Positions 39,386 to 49,951 of a DNA stretch of 64,000 nt are shown piece by piece. Position 1 is the first letter of the stretch, and each line of letters opens with the position of its first letter. A program made the translations under genes and the position numbers. Source of the DNA: Aggregatibacter kilianii (lineage in GTDB: Bacteria; Pseudomonadota; Gammaproteobacteria; Enterobacterales; Pasteurellaceae); the NCBI RefSeq assembly GCF_003129965.1, contig NZ_NRCJ01000011.1:1-64000 (forward strand). The letters run 5' to 3'. The notes below the pieces were generated by a model, which did no database searches, had not been told where the DNA came from, and saw only the letters and a program-made list of their open reading frames with translations.

Positions 39386-41149
39386 ATGGAAAAAGCGGCA
39401 CTGTATCATCGCGCGGAATCGGAATACGCCTATCTTTACACGGCGGACGAAATTCACATTCGGTTCCGCAGCAAGAAAGAGGATGTGACTCAGGTGGAGC
39501 TGCACTACGGTGACAGCACGATTTTTGAGGATACGGGGAAATATCAGTATCGTGTATTAATGTATAAAGTCGCCGTCGATGATCTACATGATTATTGGCA
39601 GGCAAACGTGCGGGTGGATTATCATCGGTTGCTGTATTTGTTTGAAGTGACCGGCAACGACGGCGAAAAGGTGCTGTTCGGCGATTTGGGCGTGGTGGAA
39701 AATCTGCCGGAGCAATATAGCATGCTACTCAACGGCTTTCGCATTCCCTATTTGCATGACGGCGATCGGGTGAAAGTGCCCGCTTGGGTGAAAGAAACCT
39801 GTTGGTATCAGATTTTTCCCGAACGTTTTGCCAACGGAAATCCGCAGATTTCTCCTGCCGGCAGTTTGCCTTGGAATGTAAATACCGCCCCGGCTCATGG
39901 AGATTTTTTCGGTGGCGATTTATACGGCGTACTGGGTAAACTGGATTATCTGGCGGAATTAGGCATTACCGGGCTGTATTTCTGCCCGATTTTTGAAGCG
40001 CCGAGTAACCATAAATACGACACCATCGATTACTTTGAAATCGACTGCCATTTCGGCGACAAAGCCGTTTTTCGCAAACTCGTGCAGGAAGCTCATCGCC
40101 GTGGCATGAAAATAATGTTGGATGCGGTATTCAATCATATCGGAAACCATTCTCCGCAATGGCAGGACGTGATTAAAAACGGTGAAAAATCCGTTTATCG
40201 TGGCTGGTTCCATATTCATCATTTTCCCGTCAATACCGAAACGGAATGGACGCCGGACATTCATCTGCGATTGAACTACGACACCTTTGCTTTCCGCCCG
40301 AAAATGCCGAAACTCAACACGACGAATCCGCAGGTGAAGCAGTATCTACTGGAGATCGCGGTGTATTGGATCAAGGAATTTGATATTGACGCCTGGCGTT
40401 TGGACGTGGCAAACGAAATCGATCATCAATTCTGGAAAGCATTCCACAAAACCGTGACAGCGATGAAACCGGACATTTATATTCTCGGCGAAATCTGGCA
40501 CAGCGCACGCCCTTGGCTGAATGGCGACGAATTCCACGGCGTGATGAATTATCCGTTGGCAAATAGCATTAAAGATTATTTTTTAAGCAAGTGCATTTCG
40601 GCGCAAACCTTACAGCATCGCCTCAACAACCAAGCCATGTTTTATCGCCAACAGACCAATGAAGTGATGTTCAATATGTTGGATTCCCACGATACCGAAC
40701 GTGTTCTCACCGTAGCGCAAGGCAATAAAAATGCGGTGAAATCAGCGCTGACTTTTATGTTTTTGCACACCGGCACACCTTGTATTTATTACGGCACGGA
40801 AGTGGGTATGACGGGCGGCGGCGATCCCGATTGTCGGCGGGTGATGCCTTGGGACGAACATCAACAGGATCAAAATATGTTGGCGTTTATGCAGGAACTG
40901 ATTGCTTTCAGAAAAGCCTATCAGCAACACATCATTTACGGCGAACGGCAGATTCGGGTTTTGGCTAATCAGCTGTTGCAGGTGAGCCTAAAACACAATG
41001 GTTCTGTGCTCGTCGCAAGCTATAACAACACCACGGCGCCGATTCGCTTAGAAAAAATGGGCGAGGTGGTTTTGAGTAATCGGTCGTCTGTCGCCGATAA
41101 AGAGATGATTCTCGCACCCGATGAGTTTGTAGTTCAGAGGGTTTTGTAA
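39386..41149 (+). CDS. neopullulanase/cyclomaltodextrinase-type GH13 with CBM34 domain
   Basis: A 587-residue cytoplasmic glycosidase (no signal peptide). Residues 1-125 form a CBM34-like N-domain (YHRAESEYAYLYTADEIHIR start). The GH13 barrel follows: WYQIFPERFANGNP, DAVFNHIG (region I), DAWRLDVANEIDH with nucleophile Asp (region II), ILGEIWH with Glu (region III), MLDSHDTER (region IV). The architecture and residues match the GH13_20 enzymes of Bacillus and relatives, which open cyclodextrins and degrade maltodextrins or pullulan, more than MalZ of E. coli. It follows malQ and probably takes the place of MalZ. Horizontal acquisition from Firmicutes is likely but inferred. Confidence 0.9.
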   Translation: MEKAALYHRAESEYAYLYTADEIHIRFRSKKEDVTQVELHYGDSTIFEDTGKYQYRVLMYKVAVDDLHDYWQANVRVDYHRLLYLFEVTGNDGEKVLFGDLGVVENLPEQYSMLLNGFRIPYLHDGDRVKVPAWVKETCWYQIFPERFANGNPQISPAGSLPWNVNTAPAHGDFFGGDLYGVLGKLDYLAELGITGLYFCPIFEAPSNHKYDTIDYFEIDCHFGDKAVFRKLVQEAHRRGMKIMLDAVFNHIGNHSPQWQDVIKNGEKSVYRGWFHIHHFPVNTETEWTPDIHLRLNYDTFAFRPKMPKLNTTNPQVKQYLLEIAVYWIKEFDIDAWRLDVANEIDHQFWKAFHKTVTAMKPDIYILGEIWHSARPWLNGDEFHGVMNYPLANSIKDYFLSKCISAQTLQHRLNNQAMFYRQQTNEVMFNMLDSHDTERVLTVAQGNKNAVKSALTFMFLHTGTPCIYYGTEVGMTGGGDPDCRRVMPWDEHQQDQNMLAFMQELIAFRKAYQQHIIYGERQIRVLANQLLQVSLKHNGSVLVASYNNTTAPIRLEKMGEVVLSNRSSVADKEMILAPDEFVVQRVL

Positions 41150-41161
41150 AAATTTATGATG

Positions 41162-41211
41162 AAAAAGTGCGGTGGATTTAAAAAACGTTTTTAAAATCCA
41201 CCGCACTTTTA
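41162..41211. terminator. long paired uptake-sequence terminator
   Basis: AAAAGTGCGGTGGATTT and AAAATCCACCGCACTTTT enclose AAAAAACGTTTTT. It ends the malPQ-GH13 run and the convergent cvpA-purF-ubiX operon. Confidence 0.9.
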
Positions 41212-41793
41212 TTATCTATTGCCTTGCCAACGTTCGAACAAATCCTGCTCCAGCGCAATATCGAACTGATCCACTAAACGATTTACGCCCTGATTGATGA
41301 TGTCGTCCACCGTTTGCGGACGATGATAAAACGCCGGCATGAGCGGTACGATACGGGCGCCGATTTCGGCGGCTTGGGTCATTAAGCGTAGATGCCCCAA
41401 ATGCAACGGCGTTTCCCGCACGCATAAGATCAACGGTTTATCTTCTTTCAAGCACACATCGGCGGCGCGGGTGATTAAATCCTCGGCATAACAATTTGCA
41501 ATACCCGATAAGGTTTTGATGGAACAGGGTACAACAATCATGCCGCTAATGCGGAAAGAGCCGGAAGAAATCGCCGCGCCGATGTCACGCACATCGTAGT
41601 TGTAATCCGCCAATTCACGCACTTGTTGCAGGCTGTAATCGGTTTCCGCCGGAATGGTTTGCTTGGCGGCTTGGCTGATAATCAAATGGGTTTCGATGTG
41701 TGGAAGGGTTTTTAACACGTCTAAAAGACGAATGGCATAAACGGCACCTGATGCGCCGGTTATGCCAATAATCAGATGTTTTTTATCGTTCAT
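41212..41793 (-). CDS. ubiX: flavin prenyltransferase UbiX
   Basis: Makes prenylated FMN, the cofactor of the decarboxylase UbiD in ubiquinone synthesis. The 193 aa protein starts [20 protein letters not shown], the flavin-binding motif. It carries [20 protein letters not shown] near 103-122 and the [14 protein letters not shown]-type segment near 140. The open frame continues to 41928, but that stretch is inside purF. The start overlaps the 3' end of purF by 11 bases, implying translational coupling. The gene order cvpA-purF-ubiX is that of E. coli. Confidence 0.95.
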   Translation of the reverse strand: MNDKKHLIIGITGASGAVYAIRLLDVLKTLPHIETHLIISQAAKQTIPAETDYSLQQVRELADYNYDVRDIGAAISSGSFRISGMIVVPCSIKTLSGIANCYAEDLITRAADVCLKEDKPLILCVRETPLHLGHLRLMTQAAEIGARIVPLMPAFYHRPQTVDDIINQGVNRLVDQFDIALEQDLFERWQGNR

Positions 41794-43294
41794 TGTGCAT
41801 TTCAAGATTGGAGGAATCTTTCTCGCGTTTTTTCTTGGCGGTATCGTTACGTTGCGCAGCGATTTGCTCCAAATATGCCTCGGAGATGTCTCCTGTGACG
41901 TAGCAGCCGGTAAAGACGGAGCAATCAAACTCTTTAATGGACGGATTTTCCTGCTGCACGGAACCGGTTAAATCCGCAAGATCCTGGAAGATTAATTTGT
42001 CCACGCCGATAAGTTTCGCCACTTCGTCCGTATCGCGACCGAAGGCGATTAATTCGCTGCTGGTCGGCATATCAATGCCGTATACGTTCGGGTAACGAAT
42101 TTCCGGTGCGGCGGAAGCGAAATACACTTTCTTCGCCCCGGCGGCGCGTGCCATATCCACGATTTGTTCGGACGTGGTGCCGCGCACGATGGAATCGTCC
42201 ACCAACAAAACGTTTTTGCCTTTAAATTCGGAAGCGATGGTGTTCAGTTTGCGACGCACGGAACTGGCGCGCTGTGCCTGCCCAGGCATGATGAAAGTGC
42301 GTCCCACATAGCGATTTTTCACAAAGCCTTGACGATAAGGTTTGTTTAATACGTTCGCAATACGCAGTGCAATATCGTTAGAGGTTTCAGGCACCGGAAT
42401 CACCACGTCAATATCCAAATCCTGCCATTCGCGGGCGATTTTTTCCCCTAAACGCTGTCCCATGTGCACGCGGGCGGCATACACGGAAACGCCGTCAATG
42501 CAGGAATCCGGGCGGGCAAAATAGACATATTCAAAAATACAAGGCGTCAGCACCGGATTTTCGGCGCATTGCAGTGCGTATAATTTGCCGTCGAACGTCA
42601 CATAAATGGCTTCGCCCGGCGCCACATCGCGCACAAATTCAAAGCCCACCACATCCAACGCCACGCTTTCGGAGGCAAACATGTATTCGGTTTTGCCGTT
42701 ATCTTCACGTTTACCCAACACCAACGGACGAATACCGTGCGGATCACGAAATGCCACCATACCGTGATCAATAATCATGGCGATACAGGCATAAGCGCCG
42801 CGAATATCTTTGTGAGTTTGTTTGATCGCCGTGAAAATATCCTGCGGTTCAAGGGCGTATTTTTGCGGTTGATCGAGATGATAAGCAAGAATATTCAGTA
42901 ACAGCTCGGAATCGGAATTGGTGTTAACGTGACGGCGGGCAAGGTTAAACAGTTTTTGTTTGAGATCCGCAGAATTGGTCAGGTTGCCGTTATGTACCAA
43001 GGTTAAACCGTACGGCGAATTCACATAAAAGGGTTGCGCTTCGGAAACACTGGAGCTGCCGGCGGTAGGATAACGCACATGACCAATACCGACATTGCCC
43101 GCTAAACGCAACATGTGCACTTGTTGGAATACGTCACTGACCAAGCCGTTCGCCTTACGCAACCGGAAGCGGTTTTCGTCATCAATGGTGACGATGCCCG
43201 CCGCGTCCTGTCCGCGATGCTGTAATACCGTTAAGGCATCATAAATAGCTTGATTTACCGGGGTGTGACCGATTATACCGACAATACCGCACAT
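41783..43294 (-). CDS. purF: amidophosphoribosyltransferase PurF
   Basis: Committed step of purine synthesis: PRPP plus glutamine to phosphoribosylamine. The ATG at 43294 gives [14 protein letters not shown], with the Cys that becomes the N-terminal nucleophile after Met removal. The longer open frame would bury it and is rejected. The PRPP-binding motif [18 protein letters not shown] lies near 362-379. 503 aa against 505 in E. coli. 13 bp after cvpA; repressed by PurR through the PUR box at 43921. Confidence 0.97.
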   Translation of the reverse strand: MCGIVGIIGHTPVNQAIYDALTVLQHRGQDAAGIVTIDDENRFRLRKANGLVSDVFQQVHMLRLAGNVGIGHVRYPTAGSSSVSEAQPFYVNSPYGLTLVHNGNLTNSADLKQKLFNLARRHVNTNSDSELLLNILAYHLDQPQKYALEPQDIFTAIKQTHKDIRGAYACIAMIIDHGMVAFRDPHGIRPLVLGKREDNGKTEYMFASESVALDVVGFEFVRDVAPGEAIYVTFDGKLYALQCAENPVLTPCIFEYVYFARPDSCIDGVSVYAARVHMGQRLGEKIAREWQDLDIDVVIPVPETSNDIALRIANVLNKPYRQGFVKNRYVGRTFIMPGQAQRASSVRRKLNTIASEFKGKNVLLVDDSIVRGTTSEQIVDMARAAGAKKVYFASAAPEIRYPNVYGIDMPTSSELIAFGRDTDEVAKLIGVDKLIFQDLADLTGSVQQENPSIKEFDCSVFTGCYVTGDISEAYLEQIAAQRNDTAKKKREKDSSNLEMHNER

Positions 43295-43307
43295 GCTTGT
43301 TGTTCCT

Positions 43308-43856
43308 CTATTGGTTTGGTGTTGTTGAACCCGGAGCCGCATTCGTCGCCGGGTTGGCGATTTGCTCCAAATTCAGGGTTGAATTTAAAAAACTGGAATT
43401 GGCTTGCAACTGCTGGAAGAACCAATCCACCACAAAACGAAAGTGCGGTATTAATTTGGATTCTTTCCACCAATCGCTTTGATTTGAACTGGTGAACGTA
43501 TCTAAGAAGAACAACATGGCGGCGACGATTAAAATACCGCGCATTAAACCGAAACAAGCGCCAAGCACACGATCCGTGCCGCTTAAGCCCGTGCGATCCA
43601 CAAGTTGTCCTAATACATAATTAACGATGGCGCCGACAATCAATGAAGCGATGAATAAAATGCCGATAGCCGCGCCGTTACGAATATACAGGGATTCGAT
43701 GGAAGTGAGGAATCCCGCCAGATACATATAGAAGTTGCTTGCAATTAAAAATGCCACTATCCAGCTGGCAAGTGACATGACTTCGCGGACGAAACCGCGT
43801 AATAAACTGACAATAATGGAAAAAACAATAATGCCGATAATAATGTAATCAATCAT
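43308..43856 (-). CDS. cvpA: CvpA family membrane protein
   Basis: Inner-membrane protein of about four spans, required for colicin V production in E. coli and for envelope stress tolerance in several bacteria; mechanism unknown. The start at 43856 gives [20 protein letters not shown], the family N-terminus, with AGAGATG upstream. The open frame extends 17 codons further without support. Signature [16 protein letters not shown] near 22-37. 182 aa, with a Ser/Pro/Thr tail. First gene of the PurR-controlled operon. Confidence 0.94.
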   Translation of the reverse strand: MIDYIIIGIIVFSIIVSLLRGFVREVMSLASWIVAFLIASNFYMYLAGFLTSIESLYIRNGAAIGILFIASLIVGAIVNYVLGQLVDRTGLSGTDRVLGACFGLMRGILIVAAMLFFLDTFTSSNQSDWWKESKLIPHFRFVVDWFFQQLQANSSFLNSTLNLEQIANPATNAAPGSTTPNQ

Positions 43857-43920
43857 TAAATCATCTCTGTGCGTTGAAAAAGACATTTTCATTTGCAATG
43901 GGCGCATATTCTAGCAAAAA

Positions 43921-43936
43921 ACGAAAACGTTTGCGC
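43921..43936 (-). promoter_or_regulatory. PUR box (PurR operator) of cvpA-purF-ubiX
   Basis: GCGCAAACGTTTTCGT on the minus strand fits the PurR operator ACGCAAACGTTTGCNT with one mismatch per half. A TAGAAT -10 element follows at 43913-43908, so the box covers the -35 region, as in E. coli purF. The cognate repressor gene is at 470-1468. Confidence 0.85.
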
Positions 43937-43950
43937 AAGAAATATTGGCG

Positions 43951-43990
43951 GAAAAAATACGCCCTTTTGAGCAAATGACCAAAAGGGCGT
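43951..43990 (-). terminator. terminator of yfbV
   Basis: ACGCCCTTTTG and CAAAAGGGCGT are exact complements around a ten-base loop, followed on the minus strand by a T-rich tract. It lies 45 bases after the yfbV stop, just ahead of the purF operon promoter. Confidence 0.85.
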
Positions 43991-44034
43991 TACTATACCA
44001 TTGTTATGCTTGGGAATATAGAAAAATTCACAGG

Positions 44035-44478
44035 TTACAGATCTTGCCAGAAATCCCGTCCCAATTTTTGTTGCGCCAGTTTTAACAGCGTCGCCAAATC
44101 AAAATAAGTGGGTTGCTCGGGGAATGTCGGCAAGGCGATCCGCTTGTCTTTCAGCTTCTCAAAAACACGCTGAAAACCGACCGCACTTTTTGGCGGCAAC
44201 GGTGTTTTTGCCCGCTTTCCCAACCAATAAATGCCCTGCAATGGCAGGAATAACGCAAATATGGCGGTTAACACCGCAACCGCCAACGCCATCGTATCGC
44301 CACGGGCGTAAAATTGCTGCCAAACCACAGAAAACACCGCCAGAAAAGGCATAAATTTTTGTGCAAACACCGTCGCTTTGATCACTCGATTTTCCGGGAA
44401 AATTGCGCCGAGTTTCGGTTCTAAGGGCCAGGTTTTTAGATATTGCTGACCGGTTTTTAAGGTGCTAAAAAAGCCCAT
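44035..44478 (-). CDS. yfbV: UPF0208 membrane protein YfbV
   Basis: A 147-residue protein with two membrane spans (about 43-60 and 67-88) and a cytoplasmic C-terminal part. The N-terminal [20 protein letters not shown] and the [10 protein letters not shown] segment are the UPF0208 hallmarks. In E. coli it has been linked to insulating the chromosome terminus domain; the biochemical role is unknown. It is divergent from ackA, as in E. coli. Confidence 0.95.
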   Translation of the reverse strand: MGFFSTLKTGQQYLKTWPLEPKLGAIFPENRVIKATVFAQKFMPFLAVFSVVWQQFYARGDTMALAVAVLTAIFALFLPLQGIYWLGKRAKTPLPPKSAVGFQRVFEKLKDKRIALPTFPEQPTYFDLATLLKLAQQKLGRDFWQDL

Positions 44479-44743
44479 TTATTACTTCATCCTTCTTTTT
44501 AACGTGGCGCTCACCATAACATAAAGCCGTGCTTTTTTATAATCATTCGGTAGATTTGGAGGAATGTGAAGGGTGAAATTTATTACCGCCGAAAATCACC
44601 GAATTTTTTGATTAATGTCGTGTTTTTTGAAGTTGAGAATTTATTTTATGTGGCGAAAGGTGTATCCTATGGCGGTTTAATTTTCTATTATTCGTTCATT
44701 ATTTGAGCGAATTTTGTTTAACTCAAACCAGTATAGGTCGCTT

Positions 44744-45946
44744 ATGTCTGAAAAATTAGTCCTAATCCTCAATTGTGGTAGTTCCTCATTAAAATTCTCA
44801 ATTCTTAATCCTGCAACAGGCGAAGAAAAATTATCCGGTTTAGCCGAAGCCTTTTATTTGCCTGAAGCCCGCATTAAATGGAAATTGCACGGTGAAAAAG
44901 GACAGGCAGATTTAGGTGCCGGTGCCGCCCATGCCGAAGCATTGAATTTCATTGTACATAACATTTTCTCTCTCGATCCTGAATTGCAAAAAGGCGTTGT
45001 TGCTATCGGTCACCGTATCGTACATGGCGGCGAGAAATTCACCTCTTCCGTTATCGTCACCGATGAAGTGGTAAAAGGCATTGAAGAAGCTATTCAATTC
45101 GCACCGTTACACAACCCGGCGCACTTAATCGGGATCAAAGAAGCCTTTAAATTATTCCCGCACTTAAAAGATAAAAACGTGGTGGTATTCGATACCGCAT
45201 TCCACCAAACCATGCCGGAAGAGGCTTTCCTATACGCATTACCTTATTCTTTATACCGCGAACACGGCGTTCGTCGCTACGGCGCACACGGTACCAGCCA
45301 CTACTATGTAAGCCGCGAAGCCGCAAAACGTTTAGGCGTACCGGAAGATAAAATCAACGTCATCACTTGCCACTTGGGTAACGGCGGCTCCGTATCGGCA
45401 ATCCGTCACGGTGAATGTATCGACACCTCCATGGGCTTAACCCCGTTAGAAGGCTTAGTGATGGGTACCCGTTCCGGTGACATCGACCCGGCAATCGTGT
45501 TCTATATGCACGACACCTTGGGCATGTCCGTGAAAGAAATTAACGACACTTTAACCAAAAAATCCGGTTTACTCGGTTTAACCGAAGTGACCAGCGACTG
45601 TCGTTATGCGGAAGATAACTACGAAAAAGAAATCCCGGCAAAACGTGCTTTAGACGTGTACTGCTACCGTTTGGCCAAATACATTGGCTCTTACATGGCG
45701 GTTATCGGTGAACGTTTAGATGCTATCGTATTTACCGGCGGTATCGGTGAAAACTCCGCCCATGTGCGTGAAATCACTTTAGATCACTTAAAATTATTCG
45801 GCTACAAACTGGATAAAGAAAAAAATCTTGCCGCCCGTTTCGGTAAAGAAGGTATCATCACCGCCGATAACACCCCTATCGCCATGGTGATCCCAACCAA
45901 TGAAGAATTAGTTATCGCACAAGATACTGCGCGTCTTTGTATCTAA
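44744..45946 (+). CDS. ackA: acetate kinase AckA
   Basis: Acetyl phosphate plus ADP to acetate plus ATP, central in fermentative energy gain. The ATG at 44744 gives 400 aa, exactly the E. coli length; the ten extra upstream codons have no site. Motifs: [14 protein letters not shown] near 6-19, HRIVHGG near 86, THHLGNGGS-type [13 protein letters not shown] near 208, and the ATP-binding FTGGIGENS near 328. pta follows after 68 bp with a hairpin between. The 265 bp upstream gap shows no other gene. Confidence 0.97.
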   Translation: MSEKLVLILNCGSSSLKFSILNPATGEEKLSGLAEAFYLPEARIKWKLHGEKGQADLGAGAAHAEALNFIVHNIFSLDPELQKGVVAIGHRIVHGGEKFTSSVIVTDEVVKGIEEAIQFAPLHNPAHLIGIKEAFKLFPHLKDKNVVVFDTAFHQTMPEEAFLYALPYSLYREHGVRRYGAHGTSHYYVSREAAKRLGVPEDKINVITCHLGNGGSVSAIRHGECIDTSMGLTPLEGLVMGTRSGDIDPAIVFYMHDTLGMSVKEINDTLTKKSGLLGLTEVTSDCRYAEDNYEKEIPAKRALDVYCYRLAKYIGSYMAVIGERLDAIVFTGGIGENSAHVREITLDHLKLFGYKLDKEKNLAARFGKEGIITADNTPIAMVIPTNEELVIAQDTARLCI

Positions 45947-45959
45947 CATCAATAAAACG

Positions 45960-45989
45960 AACTGCCGATTTACTCGGCAGTTTCTTTTT
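45960..45989 (+). terminator. hairpin between ackA and pta
   Basis: AACTGCCGA, a five-base loop and TCGGCAGTT followed by TCTTTTT form a sound intrinsic terminator. pta starts 26 bases later, so the terminator must be leaky or pta has its own promoter. Confidence 0.85.
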
Positions 45990-46014
45990 GACTCACACAA
46001 ATCAAAGGTAAATT

Positions 46015-48150
46015 ATGTCCCGTACTATTATTTTAATCCCGATTAGCACCGGCGTAGGCTTAACCAGCGTAAGTCTCGGTTTAATCAATGCACTTGAACA
46101 AAAAGGTGCCAAAGTCGGCTTCATGAAACCGATTTCCCAACCTAACACCGGTGAAGATATTATCGACCGCACCACGTCTATCGTGCGCACCAGCACTGCC
46201 TTGGAAACTGCCGAACCTTTTATGTTAAGCGTAGCGGAATCCTTAATCGGTCAAAATCAATCCGACGTGTTATTGGAAAAGATTGTTGAGAATCACCAAA
46301 AACTGTCTAAAAACAACGAAATTGTCATTGTGGAAGGTTTGATTCCGACCCGTAAACACGCTTTCGCCAACAGCATTAACTACGAAATCGCGCAAGCCCT
46401 AGATGCGGAAATCGTGTTAGTCGCCGCACCGTCCACCGAAACCCCGGCACAACTTAAAGAACGCGTAGAAGCCGCCGCCTCCTTATTCGGCGGTAAAGGC
46501 AACAAGAATTTACTCGGCGTTATCGTGAATAAATTCAACGCACCGGTGGATGAATCCGGCAGAACCCGCCCTGATTTAAGTGAAATTTTCGACTCCTTCC
46601 AACACAGCCACAACAGCGAATCTGAATTAGTCCGACTCTTCGCTCAAAGCCCGATTAAATTATTAGCGTGCATTCCTTGGTCTGCCGAACTTATCGCCAC
46701 CCGTGCCATCGATTTAATCAAACACTTAGGTGCGGCGATTCTCAATGAAGGCGATGTCAGCCGCCGTATTCGCGGTATTACATTCTGCGCCAGAAGTCTG
46801 CCGAACATGGTGGAACATTTCCGTGCCGGTAGCTTATTGGTGGTTTCTGCCGACCGTCCCGACGTTATCGTAGCGGCTGCGCTTGCGGTGTCCAACGGCA
46901 TTGAAATCGGCGGTTTATTATTAACCGGCGGCTATAAACTGGATCCGCAAATCAAAAAACTTTGCCAACATGTGTTCGAAAGCAAGAAATTGCCGGTCTT
47001 CCGCATTGAAGGTAACACATGGCAAACCGCATTAAGCTTACAAAGTTTCAATCTTGAAGTGCCGGTTGACGACAAAGAACGTATTGAAAACATCAAACGT
47101 TACACCGGTGAGAAACTGGATGCCTCCTTTGTCAACGGCTTAGTGGAAGCCTCCAGCCGTTTACGTCGCTTATCTCCGCCGGCGTTCCGTTTCCAATTAA
47201 CGGAATTAGCCCGCGCCGCCAACAAACGCATCGTGTTGCCGGAAGGTGATGAACCGCGTACCATCAAAGCGGCGATTTTGTGTGCCGAACGCGGTATTGC
47301 GGAATGTGTTCTATTAGCCAAACCGGAAGATGTACAACGCGTGGCGGAATCCCAAGGCGTGCAATTGGTGAAAGGCATTACCGTTGTTGATCCGGCAAGC
47401 GTGCGTGAAAACTACGTAGCGCGTTTGGTGGAATTGCGCAAAGCCAAAGGCATGACCGAAACTATGGCGCGCGAGCAGTTGGAAGATAACGTGGTGCTTG
47501 GCACCATGATGTTGGAAGCCAACGAAGTTGACGGCTTAGTGTCCGGCGCCGTTCACACTACAGCGAATACCATTCGTCCGCCGATGCAAATCATCAAAAC
47601 CGCTCCGGGCAGCTCCATCATTTCCTCTATCTTCTTTATGTTGCTACCGGATCAAGTGTTAGTCTATGGCGACTGCGCGGTGAACCCGGATCCGACAGCA
47701 GAACAATTAGCGGAAATCGCCATTCAATCTGCCGAATCCGCTAAATCCTTCGGTATTGATCCGAAAGTGGCAATGATCTCTTACTCCACCGGCACATCAG
47801 GTAGCGGTGCTGACGTAGAGAAAGTGAAGGAAGCCACCCGTATCGCAAAAGAAAAACGTCCTGATTTACTCATCGACGGTCCGTTACAATACGACGCCGC
47901 CGTGATGGAAGACGTGGCACGTTCCAAAGCGCCGAACTCACCGGTTGCCGGTCAAGCCACTGTGTTCATCTTCCCGGATCTGAATACCGGTAACACCACC
48001 TACAAAGCGGTTCAACGCTCCGCCGACCTGGTTTCCATCGGACCAATGTTACAAGGTATGCGCAAACCGGTGAACGACTTGTCTCGTGGTGCTTTAGTTG
48101 ACGACATCGTGTACACCATTGCCTTAACCGCAATCCAAGCGACACAATAA
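46015..48150 (+). CDS. pta: phosphate acetyltransferase Pta
   Basis: Acetyl-CoA plus phosphate to acetyl phosphate. 711 aa, the long proteobacterial form (E. coli 714). The N-terminal third is the P-loop-like BioD/cobyric-synthase-related domain ([18 protein letters not shown]), followed by a DRTGG middle domain (about 215-330). The catalytic phosphotransacetylase domain (about 385-711) has [14 protein letters not shown] and [12 protein letters not shown]. Paired with ackA in the usual order. Confidence 0.97.
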   Translation: MSRTIILIPISTGVGLTSVSLGLINALEQKGAKVGFMKPISQPNTGEDIIDRTTSIVRTSTALETAEPFMLSVAESLIGQNQSDVLLEKIVENHQKLSKNNEIVIVEGLIPTRKHAFANSINYEIAQALDAEIVLVAAPSTETPAQLKERVEAAASLFGGKGNKNLLGVIVNKFNAPVDESGRTRPDLSEIFDSFQHSHNSESELVRLFAQSPIKLLACIPWSAELIATRAIDLIKHLGAAILNEGDVSRRIRGITFCARSLPNMVEHFRAGSLLVVSADRPDVIVAAALAVSNGIEIGGLLLTGGYKLDPQIKKLCQHVFESKKLPVFRIEGNTWQTALSLQSFNLEVPVDDKERIENIKRYTGEKLDASFVNGLVEASSRLRRLSPPAFRFQLTELARAANKRIVLPEGDEPRTIKAAILCAERGIAECVLLAKPEDVQRVAESQGVQLVKGITVVDPASVRENYVARLVELRKAKGMTETMAREQLEDNVVLGTMMLEANEVDGLVSGAVHTTANTIRPPMQIIKTAPGSSIISSIFFMLLPDQVLVYGDCAVNPDPTAEQLAEIAIQSAESAKSFGIDPKVAMISYSTGTSGSGADVEKVKEATRIAKEKRPDLLIDGPLQYDAAVMEDVARSKAPNSPVAGQATVFIFPDLNTGNTTYKAVQRSADLVSIGPMLQGMRKPVNDLSRGALVDDIVYTIALTAIQATQ

Positions 48151-48158
48151 AAGGCAAA

Positions 48159-48200
48159 GCCAACGTTAAAAAAACGTTGTTTTTTGTGACCGCACTTTCG
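48159..48200 (+). terminator. AACGTT hairpin terminator with uptake sequence, after pta
   Basis: CAACGTT, loop AAAAA, AACGTTG and six T, followed by ACCGCACTTT. Nearly the same 42 bases as at 29417-29458. Confidence 0.85.
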
Positions 48201-48210
48201 CGGACAACAT

Positions 48211-48241
48211 AAAACCGCACTTGATAAACAGGTGCGGTTTT
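48211..48241. terminator. second hairpin after pta
   Basis: AAAACCGCACtTG and the matching AGGTGCGGTTTT arms enclose a short loop. The arms are a variant of the uptake sequence pair (GTGCGGT without the AA start on one arm). Confidence 0.7.
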
Positions 48242-48298
48242 GTATAACCGGCATCCGATACCAACCACATTAGCATTTATTCAATCTAAGGAAACGTG

Positions 48299-49147
48299 AT
48301 GGAAACCTCTCTGCATCAACTCAAATGGGGAATATTTAACTTACTCAAAGGCGACATGATCAGCGAATTTGCCAAACGTTACGGCGAATGGTCTGAAACG
48401 GAAGTGCAATTTCTGATAAACAACTTAGCTGAAGACGATAATGTCATTGAAGTAGGTTCCAACATCGGTATGCATTCCGTACCTTTGGCAAAAGCGATTC
48501 CTCAAGGCAGGCTGTTCTGTTTTGAGCCTCAACGGATTATCTATCAACAATTATGCTGTAATCTGAACCTGAATAGTTTAGTGAATGTTTATGCATTCAA
48601 TTCCGGTGTCGGCAATCAAAACACTGTCATAGAAACGCAAAGCACCGACTATAACACAAGTTGGAATTACGGCAGTTTTTCATTAGATAAAGGATTTAGC
48701 ACGGAGTCACCCTTTCACGGTGCCACAAAAAACGAAATGACACCGATAATAAAACTGGATTCACAACTGCAAATAGCACAACTGACTTCATTAAAGCTAC
48801 TTAAAATTGATGCGGAAGGATTTGAGTTAAAAGTCTTAAAAGGAGCCCAAAATACCATCAAAAAATTGCAACCGCTTATTTTTATTGAAGCTCACTTACA
48901 TTCATGTAATGCCTTGCTTTCCCATTTAAGAAGCATAAATTATCGATGCTATTGGTTTGTATCGAAACGTTATCGCACCAACAACTATTTTAATAATCCG
49001 AATGCTATTGATGGATATGACATCAATTTTATCTGCTACCCACAAAAACAGTTAGATAAGCAACAGATCATACCGCCGGATTATCTCGTTGAAGCCGAAT
49101 TCATCTCCGGCGATGAAATTTCCATCGTTCCTATTCCGGAAAGTTAA
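48299..49147 (+). CDS. FkbM family SAM-dependent methyltransferase
   Basis: A 282-residue class I methyltransferase of the FkbM family. The SAM-binding motif is NVIEVGSNIGMHS near 47-59, CFEPQ near 77 is motif II, and LLKIDAEGFELKVLKG near 180-195 is the conserved FkbM block. FkbM-type enzymes O-methylate sugars or small molecules, often in surface glycan loci; the substrate here is unknown. Start: ATG at 48299 with AAGGA six bases upstream (a GTG lies one codon earlier). The M15 peptidase gene begins one base after the stop, so the two are probably co-translated. Codon use is more AT-rich than that of the neighbours, and the gene lies in a short accessory patch. Confidence 0.87.
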   Translation: METSLHQLKWGIFNLLKGDMISEFAKRYGEWSETEVQFLINNLAEDDNVIEVGSNIGMHSVPLAKAIPQGRLFCFEPQRIIYQQLCCNLNLNSLVNVYAFNSGVGNQNTVIETQSTDYNTSWNYGSFSLDKGFSTESPFHGATKNEMTPIIKLDSQLQIAQLTSLKLLKIDAEGFELKVLKGAQNTIKKLQPLIFIEAHLHSCNALLSHLRSINYRCYWFVSKRYRTNNYFNNPNAIDGYDINFICYPQKQLDKQQIIPPDYLVEAEFISGDEISIVPIPES

Positions 49148-49148
49148 T

Positions 49149-49922
49149 ATGAAGCCCACTTTTTTATATGCCTCCGCCACCTTGAGCGCAATAACCTTAA
49201 CCGCCCACGCTATATCCCCGCAACAAGCGGGGCATTGCTACCAAACCGCTTATCCGCAAAGCGTGCAATATGAAAACGGTGAGCTTATCGTCAATGGACA
49301 AAAACTGCCGATAACCGAATTTGTTGGCAATTTTAATGAGAAATTGCATCATGGTGAATTACTGGATCAGCTTTCGCAGCGCTACCCTTTGGATTTCTCG
49401 ATTCCGGCACAAAATGCCGATCCGGGCAGAATTCGCAATGATACTTTTTTTTCGGCGATGTATGGTGATACGGAGCAGACAATCAGAAAAAATCTGGTTT
49501 CCGTACATTGGGCACCTAACGGCAAAACCTTATCGTTTAATCGCGTCAATGGCGCAGCGCAAGCGTTACAGAAAGTAGGAGAAGAAATTGCGCAAAACCC
49601 GCAATTAATCGCCTATGTTGCCAAACCTGCCGGCACTTTCAATTATCGCGTCATCAGCGGCACAAAACGCCGTAGCGCCCACGCCTTCGGTATTGCCATT
49701 GATTTTACCCTGCCCAATGGGCTTGGCACTTACTGGCAATGGAGCGGCTGCAAAGCCGATTCGCCCTGCCCTTATCCGAAAAAACTCATCCAAGATCCAA
49801 AGCTCAAGCAACTCGTCGGTATATTTGAAAAACACGGTTTTATTTGGGGCGGGAAATGGTATCACCACGATTCTGTGCATTTTGAATATCGCCCGGAATT
49901 GCTACATCCGAATTGTCGTTGA
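49149..49922 (+). CDS. exported M15-family peptidase (VanY/CwlK-like)
   Basis: A 257-residue protein with signal peptide of about 20 residues (ends TAHA). The zinc-site motifs of M15 are visible: SAHAFGIAIDF near 178-188 (His and Asp ligands) and the HHDSVHFEYRPEL end near 240-252 (catalytic acid and His). It likely cleaves peptide bonds in peptidoglycan stem peptides, as a D,D- or L,D-type endo/carboxypeptidase; which is not decidable here. Start chosen at 49149, behind GGAAAG; the longer frame overlaps the FkbM gene. The pairing with a methyltransferase is unexplained. Confidence 0.88.
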   Translation: MKPTFLYASATLSAITLTAHAISPQQAGHCYQTAYPQSVQYENGELIVNGQKLPITEFVGNFNEKLHHGELLDQLSQRYPLDFSIPAQNADPGRIRNDTFFSAMYGDTEQTIRKNLVSVHWAPNGKTLSFNRVNGAAQALQKVGEEIAQNPQLIAYVAKPAGTFNYRVISGTKRRSAHAFGIAIDFTLPNGLGTYWQWSGCKADSPCPYPKKLIQDPKLKQLVGIFEKHGFIWGGKWYHHDSVHFEYRPELLHPNCR

Positions 49923-49951
49923 AAATAATATTCTAAATTAAATATCATAAA

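Noticed and set aside
44479-44743. Possible FNR site upstream of ackA (TTGATTAATGTC near 44608)
   Set aside because: Only one half matches TTGAT-N4-ATCAA; too weak to report as a site.
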